A stretch of DNA of 26,389 bases from contig JAIDLK010000075.1 of the NCBI GenBank assembly GCA_029051085.1, positions 1 through 26,389 of the forward strand, in the 5' to 3' direction. This stretch comes from Alphaproteobacteria bacterium (GTDB lineage Bacteria; Pseudomonadota; Alphaproteobacteria; Rs-D84). The stretch's first letter is position 1. Each line of letters begins with the position of its first letter. Under the pieces are notes generated by a model, which was not told the origin of the DNA, ran no database searches, and worked only from the letters and a program-made list of their open reading frames with translations. Positions 6,434 to 14,526 of this stretch are shown here, one piece after another. The position numbers and the translations under genes were made by a program.

Positions 6434-7246
6434 TTATTTTTCTTCCAGACCTTTCAGCAAAACGTCTTTCAGCTCGTTCGGCATCATCCCGGTGGTCGAA
6501 TAACCGCAGTCCACGTGATGGATTTCGCCGGTCACTGCCGATGACAAATCGCTGAACAAATATACGGCCGCGCCGGATACGTCGTCCAGAGTCATATTGC
6601 GACGCAACGGTGTCTGTTCTGCATTCAGGCGCAGCATGGCTTTAAAGCCGCCGACGCCGCTTGACGCCAGTGTCATAATCGGCCCGGCGCTGATGGCGTT
6701 AACGCGGATTTTGTCGCGTCCCAGGTCGGATGCCAGATAACGAACACTGCTGTCCAGGGCGGATTTCGCAACACCCATAACATTGTAGTTCGGAACAGAT
6801 TTTTCGCCGCCGAAATAGGTCAGGGCGACAATAGAACCGCCGTCTTTCATCAGCGGCGCCGCGCGACGTGTCAAATCAACCAGCGAATATACGGAAATAT
6901 CCATTGTATTCTTAAAGTTGTCGCGGCTTGTGTCGGCATAACGGCCGGTCAGTTCATTTTTATCGGAAAATGCAATTGCATGCAAAACGCCGTCCAGATG
7001 TCCCCATTCTTTCTCGATTGCGGCAAACAGAGCGTCCATTTGCTCATCATTTTGAACATTGCATTCCTGCACAAACTTTGCATTGATGGATTCGGCCAAC
7101 GGTCGAACGCGTTTTTCCAGATTTGGCATGGCATAAGGCATGGCGATTTCCGCACCCATTTCATGCGCGCGCTTTGCAATAGCCCATGCCATGGACCAAT
7201 CGTTGGCCACGCCTGTAATCAGAATCTTTTTCCCTTTCAATAACAT
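6434..7246 (-). CDS. fabI: Enoyl-[acyl-carrier-protein] reductase FabI
   Basis: A 270-aa short-chain dehydrogenase. It has the FabI-type nucleotide loop ITGVANDWSMAWAIA (residues 10-24), the catalytic pair Y144 and Y154-x6-K161 (TYFGGEKSVPNYNVMGVAK), and the closing GEIHHVDCGY. It catalyses the NADH-dependent last reduction of each fatty acid elongation cycle and is the triclosan/isoniazid-type target family. Start 7246 (MLLKGKKILI) has AAGGA 8 nt upstream; earlier in-frame Met codons at 7264 and 7309 lie at or upstream of the promoter. It is transcribed alone, between its own promoter (7281-7309) and terminator. Confidence 0.96.
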   Translation of the reverse strand: MLLKGKKILITGVANDWSMAWAIAKRAHEMGAEIAMPYAMPNLEKRVRPLAESINAKFVQECNVQNDEQMDALFAAIEKEWGHLDGVLHAIAFSDKNELTGRYADTSRDNFKNTMDISVYSLVDLTRRAAPLMKDGGSIVALTYFGGEKSVPNYNVMGVAKSALDSSVRYLASDLGRDKIRVNAISAGPIMTLASSGVGGFKAMLRLNAEQTPLRRNMTLDDVSGAAVYLFSDLSSAVTGEIHHVDCGYSTTGMMPNELKDVLLKGLEEK

Positions 7247-7280
7247 TTTTAAATCCTTTTTCATGATATTGGACGTAAAA

Positions 7281-7309
7281 AATATAGCACCAAAAAACGC
7301 GAAAATCAA
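7281..7309 (-). promoter_or_regulatory. fabI promoter
   Basis: On the minus strand TTGATT (7309-7304), 17 bp, TATATT (7286-7281). The start would be near 7274, giving a short leader with AAGGA before the ATG at 7246. Confidence 0.65.
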
Positions 7310-7353
7310 TAAATGAAAATCTTCTATGGGCCGTGGTGATGCCGCGGATTTTA

Positions 7354-9003
7354 TCAGCGCGAATTTATAAGGTCCCTATAATTTTTATAATACCATGATT
7401 GCGATTGCACAGCCTTTATTGTCGCCTGCAAAGATTCAGATGGTGTTGAATGAATAAAATCCCAATGTTTTTTCAAAGCCGCCTTATTTATACTACCAAT
7501 GTGTTTGGGGTAGGCGTGGAACAGACACTGGCACACTTGGGGATGTGCCATCTGAACCGCAGGATCTACATGTTGAATATAGGAGGGATGGTAAGCTACC
7601 ACGCTGCAACATACGTCAACATATTGCATTTGCAGTGAACTTGGAAATGCTGTAAATGCCTCCGGATCTTTATCAATGGCAATGCGGCCCAGTTCCGGAT
7701 ATTTTAATCGCGCCCATTCTGGCAGATATTTGTAGTTGTAGGCCTTTTGATTAATCAAATCCAAGCACAGTTTATACGTCAGGAGCCTTGCGGGCGCCAT
7801 ACGTATTATGCTTTCATCCGCTGATACCGCGTTCATAAAATCTGGAAGCGTCCAATATTGCAAGGGGATATAGCGTATTAATTCCGGTGCACGCATTAAA
7901 ACGAACCTGCATAACCGGGGTGTTTTTGCGTGTTCTGGAATTTTTGAAATCAAACGCGGATTTTTGTTCAACAAATCATCATACAAAGATGGGTCCGCGG
8001 CAAATTCGGTCGCATTAATATTTTCATAGGCAACATCCGGATTATTTGCAATCGCAGCCCGCAATATTTGCGGATTTGCAGCCCTGATTGGGGCCGGAAC
8101 ATATTTTAAAAGTGATGCATCATATGCTACCACAAACTCATATAATCCGGGATTATGCATCCCAATATCCGCGCACAAATATTTTATTAATGCAGGGCGT
8201 CTTCTAATTTCACGAATTACCGCATCTGGGATCATCTTTTGAATTGCCGGATTCATTGATTCCAACCCGGACGAGGTGGGTTTCATTTCCAGATATTGCC
8301 GCCATATATCCAAGTGCTGTTTTTGCGCGGATATGGGGAGTGCAACAATGTTCTCTGGCGATTCCTTTAATAACGCCAATGTATTTTGATAAATTTGTGG
8401 ATGCTTCTTTAAAACGATTTTGGAAATGCCATGTAATTCCGAAGGATCGTTTTCGACCAATTTTTTTAACAAGTCAGGGTGTGTGACCTGATATTTCAAT
8501 CCCATACAAGAGGTCTTGCGCTTCATAATCGACAGTTGATGCCAAATATCGGGGTGCGCAATAAAAACCTCGGCATCCACATGCTTTAGCATGCTGCGTG
8601 ACTGATTTACAGCAGTTACACATAAATCAGGATGCGCAAGCTGCATTTGCTTGGGGACAAATTCCAGGTTGCGTTCGTCTCTTGACACCGCTGTTCGACA
8701 CACGTCATATGTCCGCAGCGTTTCCGGAACATACTGCAACGTTGGCGACATTAATTCCCAATCGTCATCATCCAAATCCTTGGTAGCCTTGCCAATATTT
8801 GCAATAACAAGCGCTAAGTTTTCATCACGAAATTCAGCCGGCACAAACTTAATCGCTCTCGGCTCGTTTTTGACGGCCGCACAGCATAAAGCGTGTGATA
8901 TTTCGTCCGTCGGAACCTCTCCTAATCTTAATCCGTTTAATTTAACAGCACAAAAGTGTTGTTGCGCAAAATATTCCCTGTAGCTATCAGAATTTGTTGG
9001 CAT
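7354..9003 (-). CDS. Protein of tandem DUF4116-like helical repeats
   Basis: A 549-aa protein built of repeating units of about 30-50 residues with the pattern 'xxLxxVPxxxRxxxPxLCxxAVxxxP'. Examples are IKFVPAEFRDENLALVI, LQYVPETLRTYDVC, LEFVPKQMQLAHPDLC, LKYVPAPIRAANPQIL, IRYIPLQYWTLPDFM and IQHVDPAVQMAHPQVC. This matches the DUF4116 type of repeat seen in large proteins of unknown role, common in host-associated bacteria. There is no signal peptide, membrane segment or enzyme motif. I chose ATG 9003 (MPTNSDSYRE) because AGAGG lies 8 nt upstream. It has its own promoter and abuts the tRNA-Asn locus. A scaffold or interaction role is a guess. Confidence 0.75.
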   Translation of the reverse strand: MPTNSDSYREYFAQQHFCAVKLNGLRLGEVPTDEISHALCCAAVKNEPRAIKFVPAEFRDENLALVIANIGKATKDLDDDDWELMSPTLQYVPETLRTYDVCRTAVSRDERNLEFVPKQMQLAHPDLCVTAVNQSRSMLKHVDAEVFIAHPDIWHQLSIMKRKTSCMGLKYQVTHPDLLKKLVENDPSELHGISKIVLKKHPQIYQNTLALLKESPENIVALPISAQKQHLDIWRQYLEMKPTSSGLESMNPAIQKMIPDAVIREIRRRPALIKYLCADIGMHNPGLYEFVVAYDASLLKYVPAPIRAANPQILRAAIANNPDVAYENINATEFAADPSLYDDLLNKNPRLISKIPEHAKTPRLCRFVLMRAPELIRYIPLQYWTLPDFMNAVSADESIIRMAPARLLTYKLCLDLINQKAYNYKYLPEWARLKYPELGRIAIDKDPEAFTAFPSSLQMQYVDVCCSVVAYHPSYIQHVDPAVQMAHPQVCQCLFHAYPKHIGSINKAALKKHWDFIHSTPSESLQATIKAVQSQSWYYKNYRDLINSR

Positions 9004-9025
9004 ATGTGACACCTCTTTTAATAAA

Positions 9026-9054
9026 TTTATATATCTATATAAACTGAAAAACAA
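9026..9054 (-). promoter_or_regulatory. Promoter of the DUF4116-like gene
   Basis: On the minus strand TTGTTT (9054-9049), 17 bp, TATAAA (9031-9026), followed by a short AT-rich leader with AAAGAGG before ATG 9003. Confidence 0.6.
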
Positions 9055-9081
9055 GCCAAATTACAAATCCGCAAAAACATC

Positions 9082-9110
9082 TTGACTTGATGGGAATGAT
9101 AGTATAACAT
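9082..9110 (+). promoter_or_regulatory. Probable tRNA-Asn promoter
   Basis: TTGACT (9082-9087) is followed by overlapping -10 candidates TATAAC (9103-9108, 15-bp spacer) and TAACAT (9105-9110, 17-bp spacer), 11-13 bp before the tRNA 5' end. Confidence 0.5.
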
Positions 9111-9121
9111 ACACAGGCAAT

Positions 9122-9197
9122 TCGGGCATAGTTCAGTCGGTAGAACAACGGACTGTTAATCCGTATGTCGCTGGTTCGAGTCCAGCTGCCCGAGCCA
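9122..9197 (+). tRNA. tRNA-Asn (anticodon GTT)
   Basis: The full cloverleaf can be drawn: acceptor arm TCGGGCA (9122-9128) with TGCCCGA (9187-9193), discriminator G9194 and encoded CCA (9195-9197); anticodon arm ACGGA/TCCGT with GTT at 9155-9157; T arm CTGGTTCGAGTCCAG. It is the attachment site of the downstream island: from 9152 onward it is duplicated at 23545. As the copy read through attL still gives a complete tRNA, integration preserved function. Confidence 0.97.
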
Positions 9198-9199
9198 AG
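9152..9199 (+). repeat. attL: 48-bp tRNA-Asn 3' segment, exact copy at 23545-23592
   Basis: The sequence from the anticodon loop to two bases past the CCA is identical over 48 bp to 23545-23592. Identity stops on both sides (G versus C on the left, G versus A on the right), which defines the crossover core. This is the standard signature of a tyrosine-integrase element in a tRNA 3' end. Confidence 0.93.
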
Positions 9200-9205
9200 G
9201 ATTAG

Positions 9206-9238
9206 ACCGCAAAATCGTTTGATTTTGCGGTATTTTTT
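9206..9238 (+). terminator. Intrinsic terminator after tRNA-Asn at attL
   Basis: ACCGCAAAATC (9206-9216) and GATTTTGCGGT (9221-9231) form a perfect 11-bp stem with GTTT loop, then A and six T residues. It lies inside the island, so the element supplies its own terminator for the host tRNA. The terminator beyond attR (23602-23624) has an unrelated stem. Confidence 0.9.
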
Positions 9239-9271
9239 GATTTAACACTTTCGATTTTGGTTGTTTTAAAC

Positions 9272-9320
9272 ACACCACGATACACCCGGAAATACACATA
9301 TTTCTACACAGCAGCTACAC
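9272..9320. promoter_or_regulatory. Left arm-type integrase sites (phased TACAC repeats)
   Basis: TACAC occurs at 9281, 9293, 9305 and 9316, spaced 12, 12 and 11 bp, so all four face roughly the same side of the helix. The preceding ACACCACGATACA (9272-9284) matches the right-end ACACCAGGATACA (23401-23413) at 12 of 13 positions. This is what arm-type binding sites of a tyrosine integrase look like; the assignment is inferred. Confidence 0.55.
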
Positions 9321-9424
9321 AGAAAGAACATGACGCCCCGGCGTCCCCGGACGACCAGCGCAGAATAAACTACTGGACGACGGCGTTTTATTAAGCACAA
9401 ATGCGACAACCAAAAGGATTGCCT

Positions 9425-9655
9425 ATGAAATACACGCATTTTGATGATATCGCACCAAACAACCGCACACGCACAGACTTTGCGATGCTGTACTTTGCCG
9501 CTATGCGCACCATGCGTAAATTAGAGGCCGCCATCCGTAAAACCAATACCGGCTGTCTTACCGGCCGCCAGGCCGGCCTCTTGCTCCACATCCAGCACAA
9601 ATTTACCCAGATGGTTGCAGCCTGGAAATCGCAACAAAATAAATATAAGGAGTAA
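9425..9655 (+). CDS. Small hypothetical protein at the left end of the island
   Basis: A 76-aa basic protein (MKYTHFDDIAPN ... SQQNKYKE), mostly predicted helical, with no recognised domain. ATG 9425 has AAAGGA 7 nt upstream, which makes it better than the in-frame ATG at 9401. It is followed 5 nt later by another small gene with its own AAGGAG, so the two look like a short operon of phage-type accessory genes. Function unknown. Confidence 0.55.
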   Translation: MKYTHFDDIAPNNRTRTDFAMLYFAAMRTMRKLEAAIRKTNTGCLTGRQAGLLLHIQHKFTQMVAAWKSQQNKYKE

Positions 9656-9660
9656 TTAAA

Positions 9661-9840
9661 ATGCCAGACATAACAATGTGTGCCAATAAGAAATGCCCTC
9701 TTAGAGATATGCGCTATCGATATCGGGCAATTCCAGACAGATATCAAGCATATGCCTTATTTGAGCCTAAAAAAACATTGTTGGTTGCGAGTCTTTCTGG
9801 AATTGCAGAGGTTACAAACTGCGCCCTACAGAAGAAGTAG
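9661..9840 (+). CDS. Small phage-type Cys-motif protein
   Basis: A 59-aa protein beginning MPDITMCANKKCPLRDMRYR. AAGGAG lies 8 nt before the ATG, and the upstream 76-aa gene ends 5 nt away. The 'PDITMCxxxxCPxRxxCYR' start followed by a 'QAYALFEP' segment resembles small uncharacterised phage and prophage proteins in which three or four Cys probably bind a metal. Here the third Cys position is Arg (R18), though Cys residues remain at 7, 12 and near the C-terminus (TNCAL). That may reflect drift. Function unknown. Confidence 0.6.
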   Translation: MPDITMCANKKCPLRDMRYRYRAIPDRYQAYALFEPKKTLLVASLSGIAEVTNCALQKK

Positions 9841-9888
9841 ACAAACAGAAAACACCGTTTGATATGTAATTTTCTCTCGTAAAATGCC

Positions 9889-9918
9889 TTGATTTATATC
9901 GGTCTTTTTTTCTACAAT
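9889..9918 (+). promoter_or_regulatory. Promoter of the restriction-modification operon
   Basis: TTGATT (9889-9894), 18 bp, TACAAT (9913-9918). The predicted start near 9925 overlaps the AAGGAAAGGA purine tract, 16 nt before the TTG start codon. Confidence 0.55.
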
Positions 9919-9940
9919 CATCGTAAGGAAAGGATTTGGA

Positions 9941-10873
9941 TTGATTGCTATACCAGCGCGATTGCCGGAATATTCAGATTGCAAGCCCGTATTAAAATGG
10001 GCCGGCGGCAAGGGTCAATTACTGGACCAAATCGAACAAAAATTGCCATTAAAACTAAAAATGGGCGGAATCAAACGATACATAGAGCCTTTTGTTGGTG
10101 GCGGTGCCGTATTCTTTGATATCTATAACAATTATCAAATCCAAGAAGCATTTCTGTTTGACGTAAACCCGGAACTGGTCATTCTATATAACGTCATAAA
10201 GCGCGATGTTGAAAGTCTGATATTGGAACTAAACAAGATCCAAACAGAATATCGTTTGACCGAAGATACCAAGGCTTATTATTACACCAGACGTGATGAA
10301 TATAACGCCCTTGATAAAAACATCGATGCGAACACTTATCGGACGTCATTCGTTCGCCGGGCGGCGTTAACCATATTCTTGAACCGGACTTGTTTTAATG
10401 GGTTGTTCCGCGTAAATAGCAAGAATCAGTTTAATGTGCCAATGGGCAAATATACAAATCCGCGCATTTTGGACGAAGATAACTTACGCAATGTGTCTGA
10501 TGCACTGCAAATAGCAACTGTTATACAATGCGATTTTGCGCGTGCGGCGGACTTTGTGACACCGGACACATTTATATACTATGACCCACCGTATCGCCCA
10601 ATCCGTGAAACATCATCATTTAATTCGTATGCGGTTGGCGATTTTGATGATGACGAGCAAATACGCCTGAAAACCATATTTGATAAATGCCATCATGCCG
10701 GCGCATTGCAAATGCTAAGCAACTCAGACCCAACAAATTATGCTAATGACCCGTTCTTTGACGATTTGTACCAGGACTATAACATAAATCGGATTCTGGC
10801 CAAGCGTATGATAAATGCCAAGGCGGATGGCCGCGGTGAAATTCACGAGTTGTTGATTACGAATTATGACTAA
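9941..10873 (+). CDS. Dam-family adenine-N6 DNA methyltransferase (DpnM/M1.DpnII type)
   Basis: A 310-aa D12-class MTase: KWAGGKGQL at 19-27, SAM-binding FVGGG at 51-55, DVNPELV at 74-80, the D12-typical TCFNGLFRVN at 150-159, and catalytic DPPY at 215-218. These match Dam and M.DpnII enzymes that methylate adenine in GATC; the GATC specificity here is inferred from family and operon. The start must be TTG 9941: it has AAAGGA 6 nt upstream and no Met codon precedes the SAM motif. It is the first gene of an overlapping operon; the stop overlaps the next gene by 8 nt. Confidence 0.9.
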   Translation: MIAIPARLPEYSDCKPVLKWAGGKGQLLDQIEQKLPLKLKMGGIKRYIEPFVGGGAVFFDIYNNYQIQEAFLFDVNPELVILYNVIKRDVESLILELNKIQTEYRLTEDTKAYYYTRRDEYNALDKNIDANTYRTSFVRRAALTIFLNRTCFNGLFRVNSKNQFNVPMGKYTNPRILDEDNLRNVSDALQIATVIQCDFARAADFVTPDTFIYYDPPYRPIRETSSFNSYAVGDFDDDEQIRLKTIFDKCHHAGALQMLSNSDPTNYANDPFFDDLYQDYNINRILAKRMINAKADGRGEIHELLITNYD

Positions 10874-11651
10874 AAAACAATACCGTCTTTATTGTGCCGA
10901 TTGCTTGGAAAAATTGGCAGAAATCCCAGAAAATACATTTGATATGATTTTTGCAGACCCGCCGTACCTGCTGTCCAACGGCGGTATTACGTGTAAAAAT
11001 GGTTGCGTTGTTTCTGTGAACAAAGGCGATTGGGATAAATCGCATGGCCTAAGCGAGGATTTTGAGTTTCATAAAAGATGGCTTTGCGCATGTCATCGCG
11101 TATTGAAGCCAAATGGAACCTTGTGGGTTAGTGGCACATATCACAGCATATATTCATGTGGCTTTGCGATGCAGTTGCTGGGGTTTCATATATTGAACGA
11201 CATTGCATGGTTCAAGCCGAACGCCAGCCCGAATATGTCATGCCGCTATTTCACCGCCAGTCATGAAACACTGCTGTGGGCGCGAAAGTCAAAAAACGCC
11301 AAACACACGTTCAATTATGAGGCGATGAAAAGCGGCTATTTCCCAAAGGATTTTATAAAAAAGCCAGATTGCCAAATGCGCAGTGTCTGGGCAATCGGAA
11401 CGCCGACCAAGTCTGAAAAGATATATGGTAAACACCCGACCCAGAAACCGGTTGAACTATTGGAACGTATCGTTCTGGCATCCACGAATCCGGGCGATTT
11501 GATTTTAGACCCCTTTATGGGCAGTGGTACAACCGGTGTCGCGGCACTTAAACACGGACGGCGTTTTGTCGGCATAGACACGGTATCACAATTTATTGAA
11601 TTGGCTGAAAAAAGATTATATGATGCATCTGAAAAGAAGGATAAAAAATGA
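10866..11651 (+). CDS. DpnA-type (M2.DpnII-like) DNA adenine methyltransferase
   Basis: A 261-aa beta-class MTase with catalytic DPPYLLSNGG at 31-40, KHPTQKP at 189-195, and the SAM-binding block DPFMGSGTTG at 215-224, i.e. motif IV precedes motif I as in beta-class enzymes. The SNGG context and the CKNGC insert resemble DpnA, the second methylase of the DpnII system that can also modify single-stranded DNA. The family property would protect incoming single-stranded element DNA from its own nuclease. It overlaps both neighbours (8 and 4 nt), so translation is coupled. Confidence 0.88.
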   Translation: MTKKQYRLYCADCLEKLAEIPENTFDMIFADPPYLLSNGGITCKNGCVVSVNKGDWDKSHGLSEDFEFHKRWLCACHRVLKPNGTLWVSGTYHSIYSCGFAMQLLGFHILNDIAWFKPNASPNMSCRYFTASHETLLWARKSKNAKHTFNYEAMKSGYFPKDFIKKPDCQMRSVWAIGTPTKSEKIYGKHPTQKPVELLERIVLASTNPGDLILDPFMGSGTTGVAALKHGRRFVGIDTVSQFIELAEKRLYDASEKKDKK

Positions 11652-12190
11652 AGGCAAATGGTATTGGCGGCGCGAACACGAAAACAGGGTTAGTCTTTGA
11701 AGGCAAGACTGATTTGCGCACTTTTTTATGTTCTCAGCCTGGATATAGTTGTGAGGATAACAAACAAGGTTGGGTCACCGTTTTGTATAAAGGCGAAGAT
11801 GTTGCATTCATTTTCAAGAAAACAGCATTATATAAATTTTTAGAATATCGCGGAATTGATTGGCGTTCTATTTTATCCAAACGCCTGTTGCCGGACGATT
11901 CCATATATGTCGTCATCAACAACACGTTCTTTATAATTGAATGTAAGTTCCAACAGGTCGCCGGTTCTGTGGATGAAAAACTGCAAACCTGTGATTTTAA
12001 GAAAAAGCAATATAAGAAACTGTTGGCACAGTTGAATATGGAGGTGGAATATATCTACCTGCTCAGTGACTGGTTCAAACAACCGTGCTATCAAGATGTA
12101 TTAGATTACATCGTTTCGGTGGGTTGTTCGTACTATTTTGAATATATCCCATTACAAAAATTCGGGTTGCCCGTACCAAAATATAATTAG
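11648..12190 (+). CDS. PD-(D/E)XK type II restriction endonuclease, predicted GATC specificity
   Basis: A 180-aa protein with a plausible nuclease core: P82-D83 in LLPDDSIYVV, then E98-x-K100 in FFIIECKFQQVAGSVDEKL, with a possible N-terminal acidic residue in FEGKTDL. The phrase 'QVAGSVDEKLQTCDFKKKQY' is typical of type II REases whose core is followed by an interaction helix. The length is well below the roughly 290 aa of R.DpnII, so it is either a distinct endonuclease family or a compact one. The start ATG overlaps the DpnA-type stop (ATGA). GATC is inferred only from the companion methylases. Confidence 0.75.
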   Translation: MKANGIGGANTKTGLVFEGKTDLRTFLCSQPGYSCEDNKQGWVTVLYKGEDVAFIFKKTALYKFLEYRGIDWRSILSKRLLPDDSIYVVINNTFFIIECKFQQVAGSVDEKLQTCDFKKKQYKKLLAQLNMEVEYIYLLSDWFKQPCYQDVLDYIVSVGCSYYFEYIPLQKFGLPVPKYN

Positions 12191-12222
12191 ATTGTTGTGT
12201 AATAACTATATGAGGGTAAACC

Positions 12223-12867
12223 ATGGGATTAAAAAATGGCGATTATGGGGAAGCAAACGTTATCAAAACAGCGCTTGTCAACTTTTTGTTAGACACTAAT
12301 GGTGCAGAACTCATTATAAATGAATTACCATTTTTATCCTGCAAGAGAGCTGCAGATCTTGCAGCAATAAAAGATGGTAATTTGATTGGCTTTGAAATTA
12401 AAAGCAAAGTTGATAATTTGCGGACAATGTTGGCTCAGATTGCAGATTATCAAAAAATATTTAATTCTGTTTATTTGGTTTATTCTCACAAATTCATAAA
12501 TTCTATCGAAATAAAGCATATTCCTAAAGCTGTAGGGCTAATAATGGTAGATGATGCAAATGGCTTAATATTAAAGAGGAAGGCAATCTCTAAAATTTCT
12601 TTGGATAAATCTGCTATGATATCTGTGTTATGGAGAAAAGATCTTGAAAAGTTAGTCAAACAGAATAGGAATTTAGATTTTGAGCAACTTAAAGAAATGG
12701 TCACCAGGCAATGCACAATAAAAAGAATACAAAAACAAATTGCATTCTCTCTATATGAACGCTACGGAGAAGGTTATGAATTATTGCTCAAAGAAAAGGG
12801 TCAAAGAGTAATAATAGAAGATTTGAGCTATATCACAAGTACAAAAAAGCACCTTGTTGCCTTTTAA
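12223..12867 (+). CDS. sce7726-type PD-(D/E)XK protein
   Basis: A 214-aa AT-rich gene. Core residues E10, D45 (RAADLAAI) and E58-x-K60 (GFEIKSKVDNL), followed by the QIADYQKIFNSVYLV helix-strand, fit the sce7726 family of nuclease-fold proteins. From memory, these are usually paired with an sce7725/Beta-type protein. ATG 12223 has GAGGG 9 nt upstream. It follows the endonuclease by 32 nt on the same strand but looks compositionally different (AT-rich, AGA/ATA codons). It overlaps the opposite-strand Beta-type gene tail-to-tail by 35 nt. The role is unproven; a defence or toxin role is inferred from context. Confidence 0.72.
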   Translation: MGLKNGDYGEANVIKTALVNFLLDTNGAELIINELPFLSCKRAADLAAIKDGNLIGFEIKSKVDNLRTMLAQIADYQKIFNSVYLVYSHKFINSIEIKHIPKAVGLIMVDDANGLILKRKAISKISLDKSAMISVLWRKDLEKLVKQNRNLDFEQLKEMVTRQCTIKRIQKQIAFSLYERYGEGYELLLKEKGQRVIIEDLSYITSTKKHLVAF

Positions 12868-13960
12868 GATATAAATATTGCATCGTCAAATACAGATTGG
12901 AGCGTACAGCAATCCAATAAGAAGGAGCTTTACCTTCTGTGCCGCCTAGTGCTTTTGCTTCTATTTTTTTGTCACCATCTGCATTTAGTTCGCTTATACG
13001 AACATATTGTCTAGAAAGCAATACTTTTTTTGCCAAACCTACATATTCTGAACTGGTGTTACGCCCCGTTCCCCTTAAAAAATGATATTTAACAGGCTTT
13101 TTTGTTCTTAAATCTCGTTCTATAAAATCTATTCTTGGATACCAGCCGCCGCCGCCCATTTCATATCGACTAGGATAGATAGATGCAAAATCTCCGTGAA
13201 AAACTTTTGAACCTAATTTTTGCTTTATAGAGTCAACAATCCGATTTTCCGTTATATCTATACTCCCCTGAATTCGATCTATTTCTATGACAGATGCGGG
13301 AAAACTCGATGAGACTGGGATAAGGCCCTTTATTTTAGACACGTTTATACCATCTACATATTGCAATATATTTGCTTCATCAAACTTCTTAACATAATCA
13401 AAATCTAATATCACAAAAAGCTTGTCTTGGCCTACAATGTCGACAATAAAAGCAATAATTTGATTGATTATTTCTGGCTCTGTTTTGGGCAATTTTACTG
13501 CTAAATAATCAAATTGCGCATTTAACTCTATTATCTGTTTTTGTACGTCTTCTCTATAGGTGGTATCAAATTGAATAGTTGGAATAACCAAGCGCTTAAA
13601 ATCATCGTCCCTTTTGAGAAAGTCCACCCAATTTTTGTATCCATTTTCTGGGTTTAGCAAACCACTTCCAGTACTTCCAAGACCGTCATATTTTAAAGAT
13701 TTATCATCTGTTATATCTAAAATAAATCTTCTATTGCCCATAAGTGTTAAAATCTTTGTTATTTTCTTATTTATATCTCCTGGACGTTTAGTGCCTCTCC
13801 GACTTTCGTCTTTACAATTTTTAGAGTAGGTATAACCAAGTTCACCCGTCATTTCAATAATAGGCAATATTTCATCTTTAACAGTATCGTCTAATAAATC
13901 ATAGGCGTTTACCTCAGATGGTCGCGTCTTCAATATAGGGAAATAACAGTATCTTGACAT
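12833..13960 (-). CDS. Beta-family (sce7725-like) protein
   Basis: A 375-aa protein starting MSRYCYFPILKTRPSEVNAY, with PIIEMTG after about 35 residues. This 'xYxPILKxRxxExxAL ... PxIE' opening is that of the Beta protein family (related to sce7725), often near defence genes in phages and islands. The FRG..NT-like region 'HFLRGTGRNTSSEYVGLAK' near residue 300 and the 'HGDFASIYPSRYEMGGGGWYPRIDFI' stretch before it are also typical. Biochemical function is unknown. It starts 2 nt after the ImmA/IrrE stop, forming one operon. Its last 35 nt are antisense to the sce7726-type gene. Confidence 0.72.
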   Translation of the reverse strand: MSRYCYFPILKTRPSEVNAYDLLDDTVKDEILPIIEMTGELGYTYSKNCKDESRRGTKRPGDINKKITKILTLMGNRRFILDITDDKSLKYDGLGSTGSGLLNPENGYKNWVDFLKRDDDFKRLVIPTIQFDTTYREDVQKQIIELNAQFDYLAVKLPKTEPEIINQIIAFIVDIVGQDKLFVILDFDYVKKFDEANILQYVDGINVSKIKGLIPVSSSFPASVIEIDRIQGSIDITENRIVDSIKQKLGSKVFHGDFASIYPSRYEMGGGGWYPRIDFIERDLRTKKPVKYHFLRGTGRNTSSEYVGLAKKVLLSRQYVRISELNADGDKKIEAKALGGTEGKAPSYWIAVRSNLYLTMQYLYLKRQQGAFLYL

Positions 13961-13962
13961 AT

Positions 13963-14526
13963 TTAATACTCCGATATTAGACCTAGCTTATAAAGTCTAT
14001 AGCGAACTGCTGGTGTCGATAAACAAAACTTATCGGCCAACGCAGATATCGTATTATATCCTTCATTTATATATTCATATATTTTATGCTCTGGCATAAG
14101 AAATTCTGACGCAAAGTTATTTGCCTCTTGCTCTACTTGATCGGTATTTTCATCTCTAAAAAATATTATATCTTTCGGTATGCTTTGCTTGTCTTTATGA
14201 AGTAAAAAATGTCCTAGTTCATGGGCGATTGTAAAACGTTTCCGGCGCTCATTTTCAAACTTATTTACAAAAATACACCACCGATCATCGAGGATGTTTA
14301 AAAAGCCAGAGGCTTTTTCTCCCAGATCTCGTTCCATTATTTTCAGACTAAATAGATTTTCTACAACCCACTTTATATCAAGGGGCTCTGTCTTTTTTTC
14401 TTTTTGAGCCATACTCCATACTTCTTTAATGGATGGATATTTTGTTGGACCCAAAACCTCTGGCTTTACAGAATGCTGTTGTTTATTGGAAATAAAATTT
14501 GACCAGTTAGATAAATCTGTAGCCAT
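13963..14526 (-). CDS. ImmA/IrrE family metallopeptidase
   Basis: A 187-aa zinc protease. H102-E103-xx-H106 lies within TIAHELGHFLLH, with the third ligand in VEQEANNFASEFLMP (E134 region), the diagnostic pair for ImmA/IrrE. The C-terminal ISALADKFCLSTPAVRYRLYKLG looks like a helix-turn-helix. Family knowledge: these proteases cleave repressors (ImmR/DdrO) to switch mobile elements or stress genes. No XRE repressor is adjacent; its neighbours are a membrane protein upstream (start overlaps that stop by 1 nt, TAATG) and a Beta-family gene 2 nt downstream. It may therefore act within a defence operon rather than on element excision. Confidence 0.88.
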   Translation of the reverse strand: MATDLSNWSNFISNKQQHSVKPEVLGPTKYPSIKEVWSMAQKEKKTEPLDIKWVVENLFSLKIMERDLGEKASGFLNILDDRWCIFVNKFENERRKRFTIAHELGHFLLHKDKQSIPKDIIFFRDENTDQVEQEANNFASEFLMPEHKIYEYINEGYNTISALADKFCLSTPAVRYRLYKLGLISEY

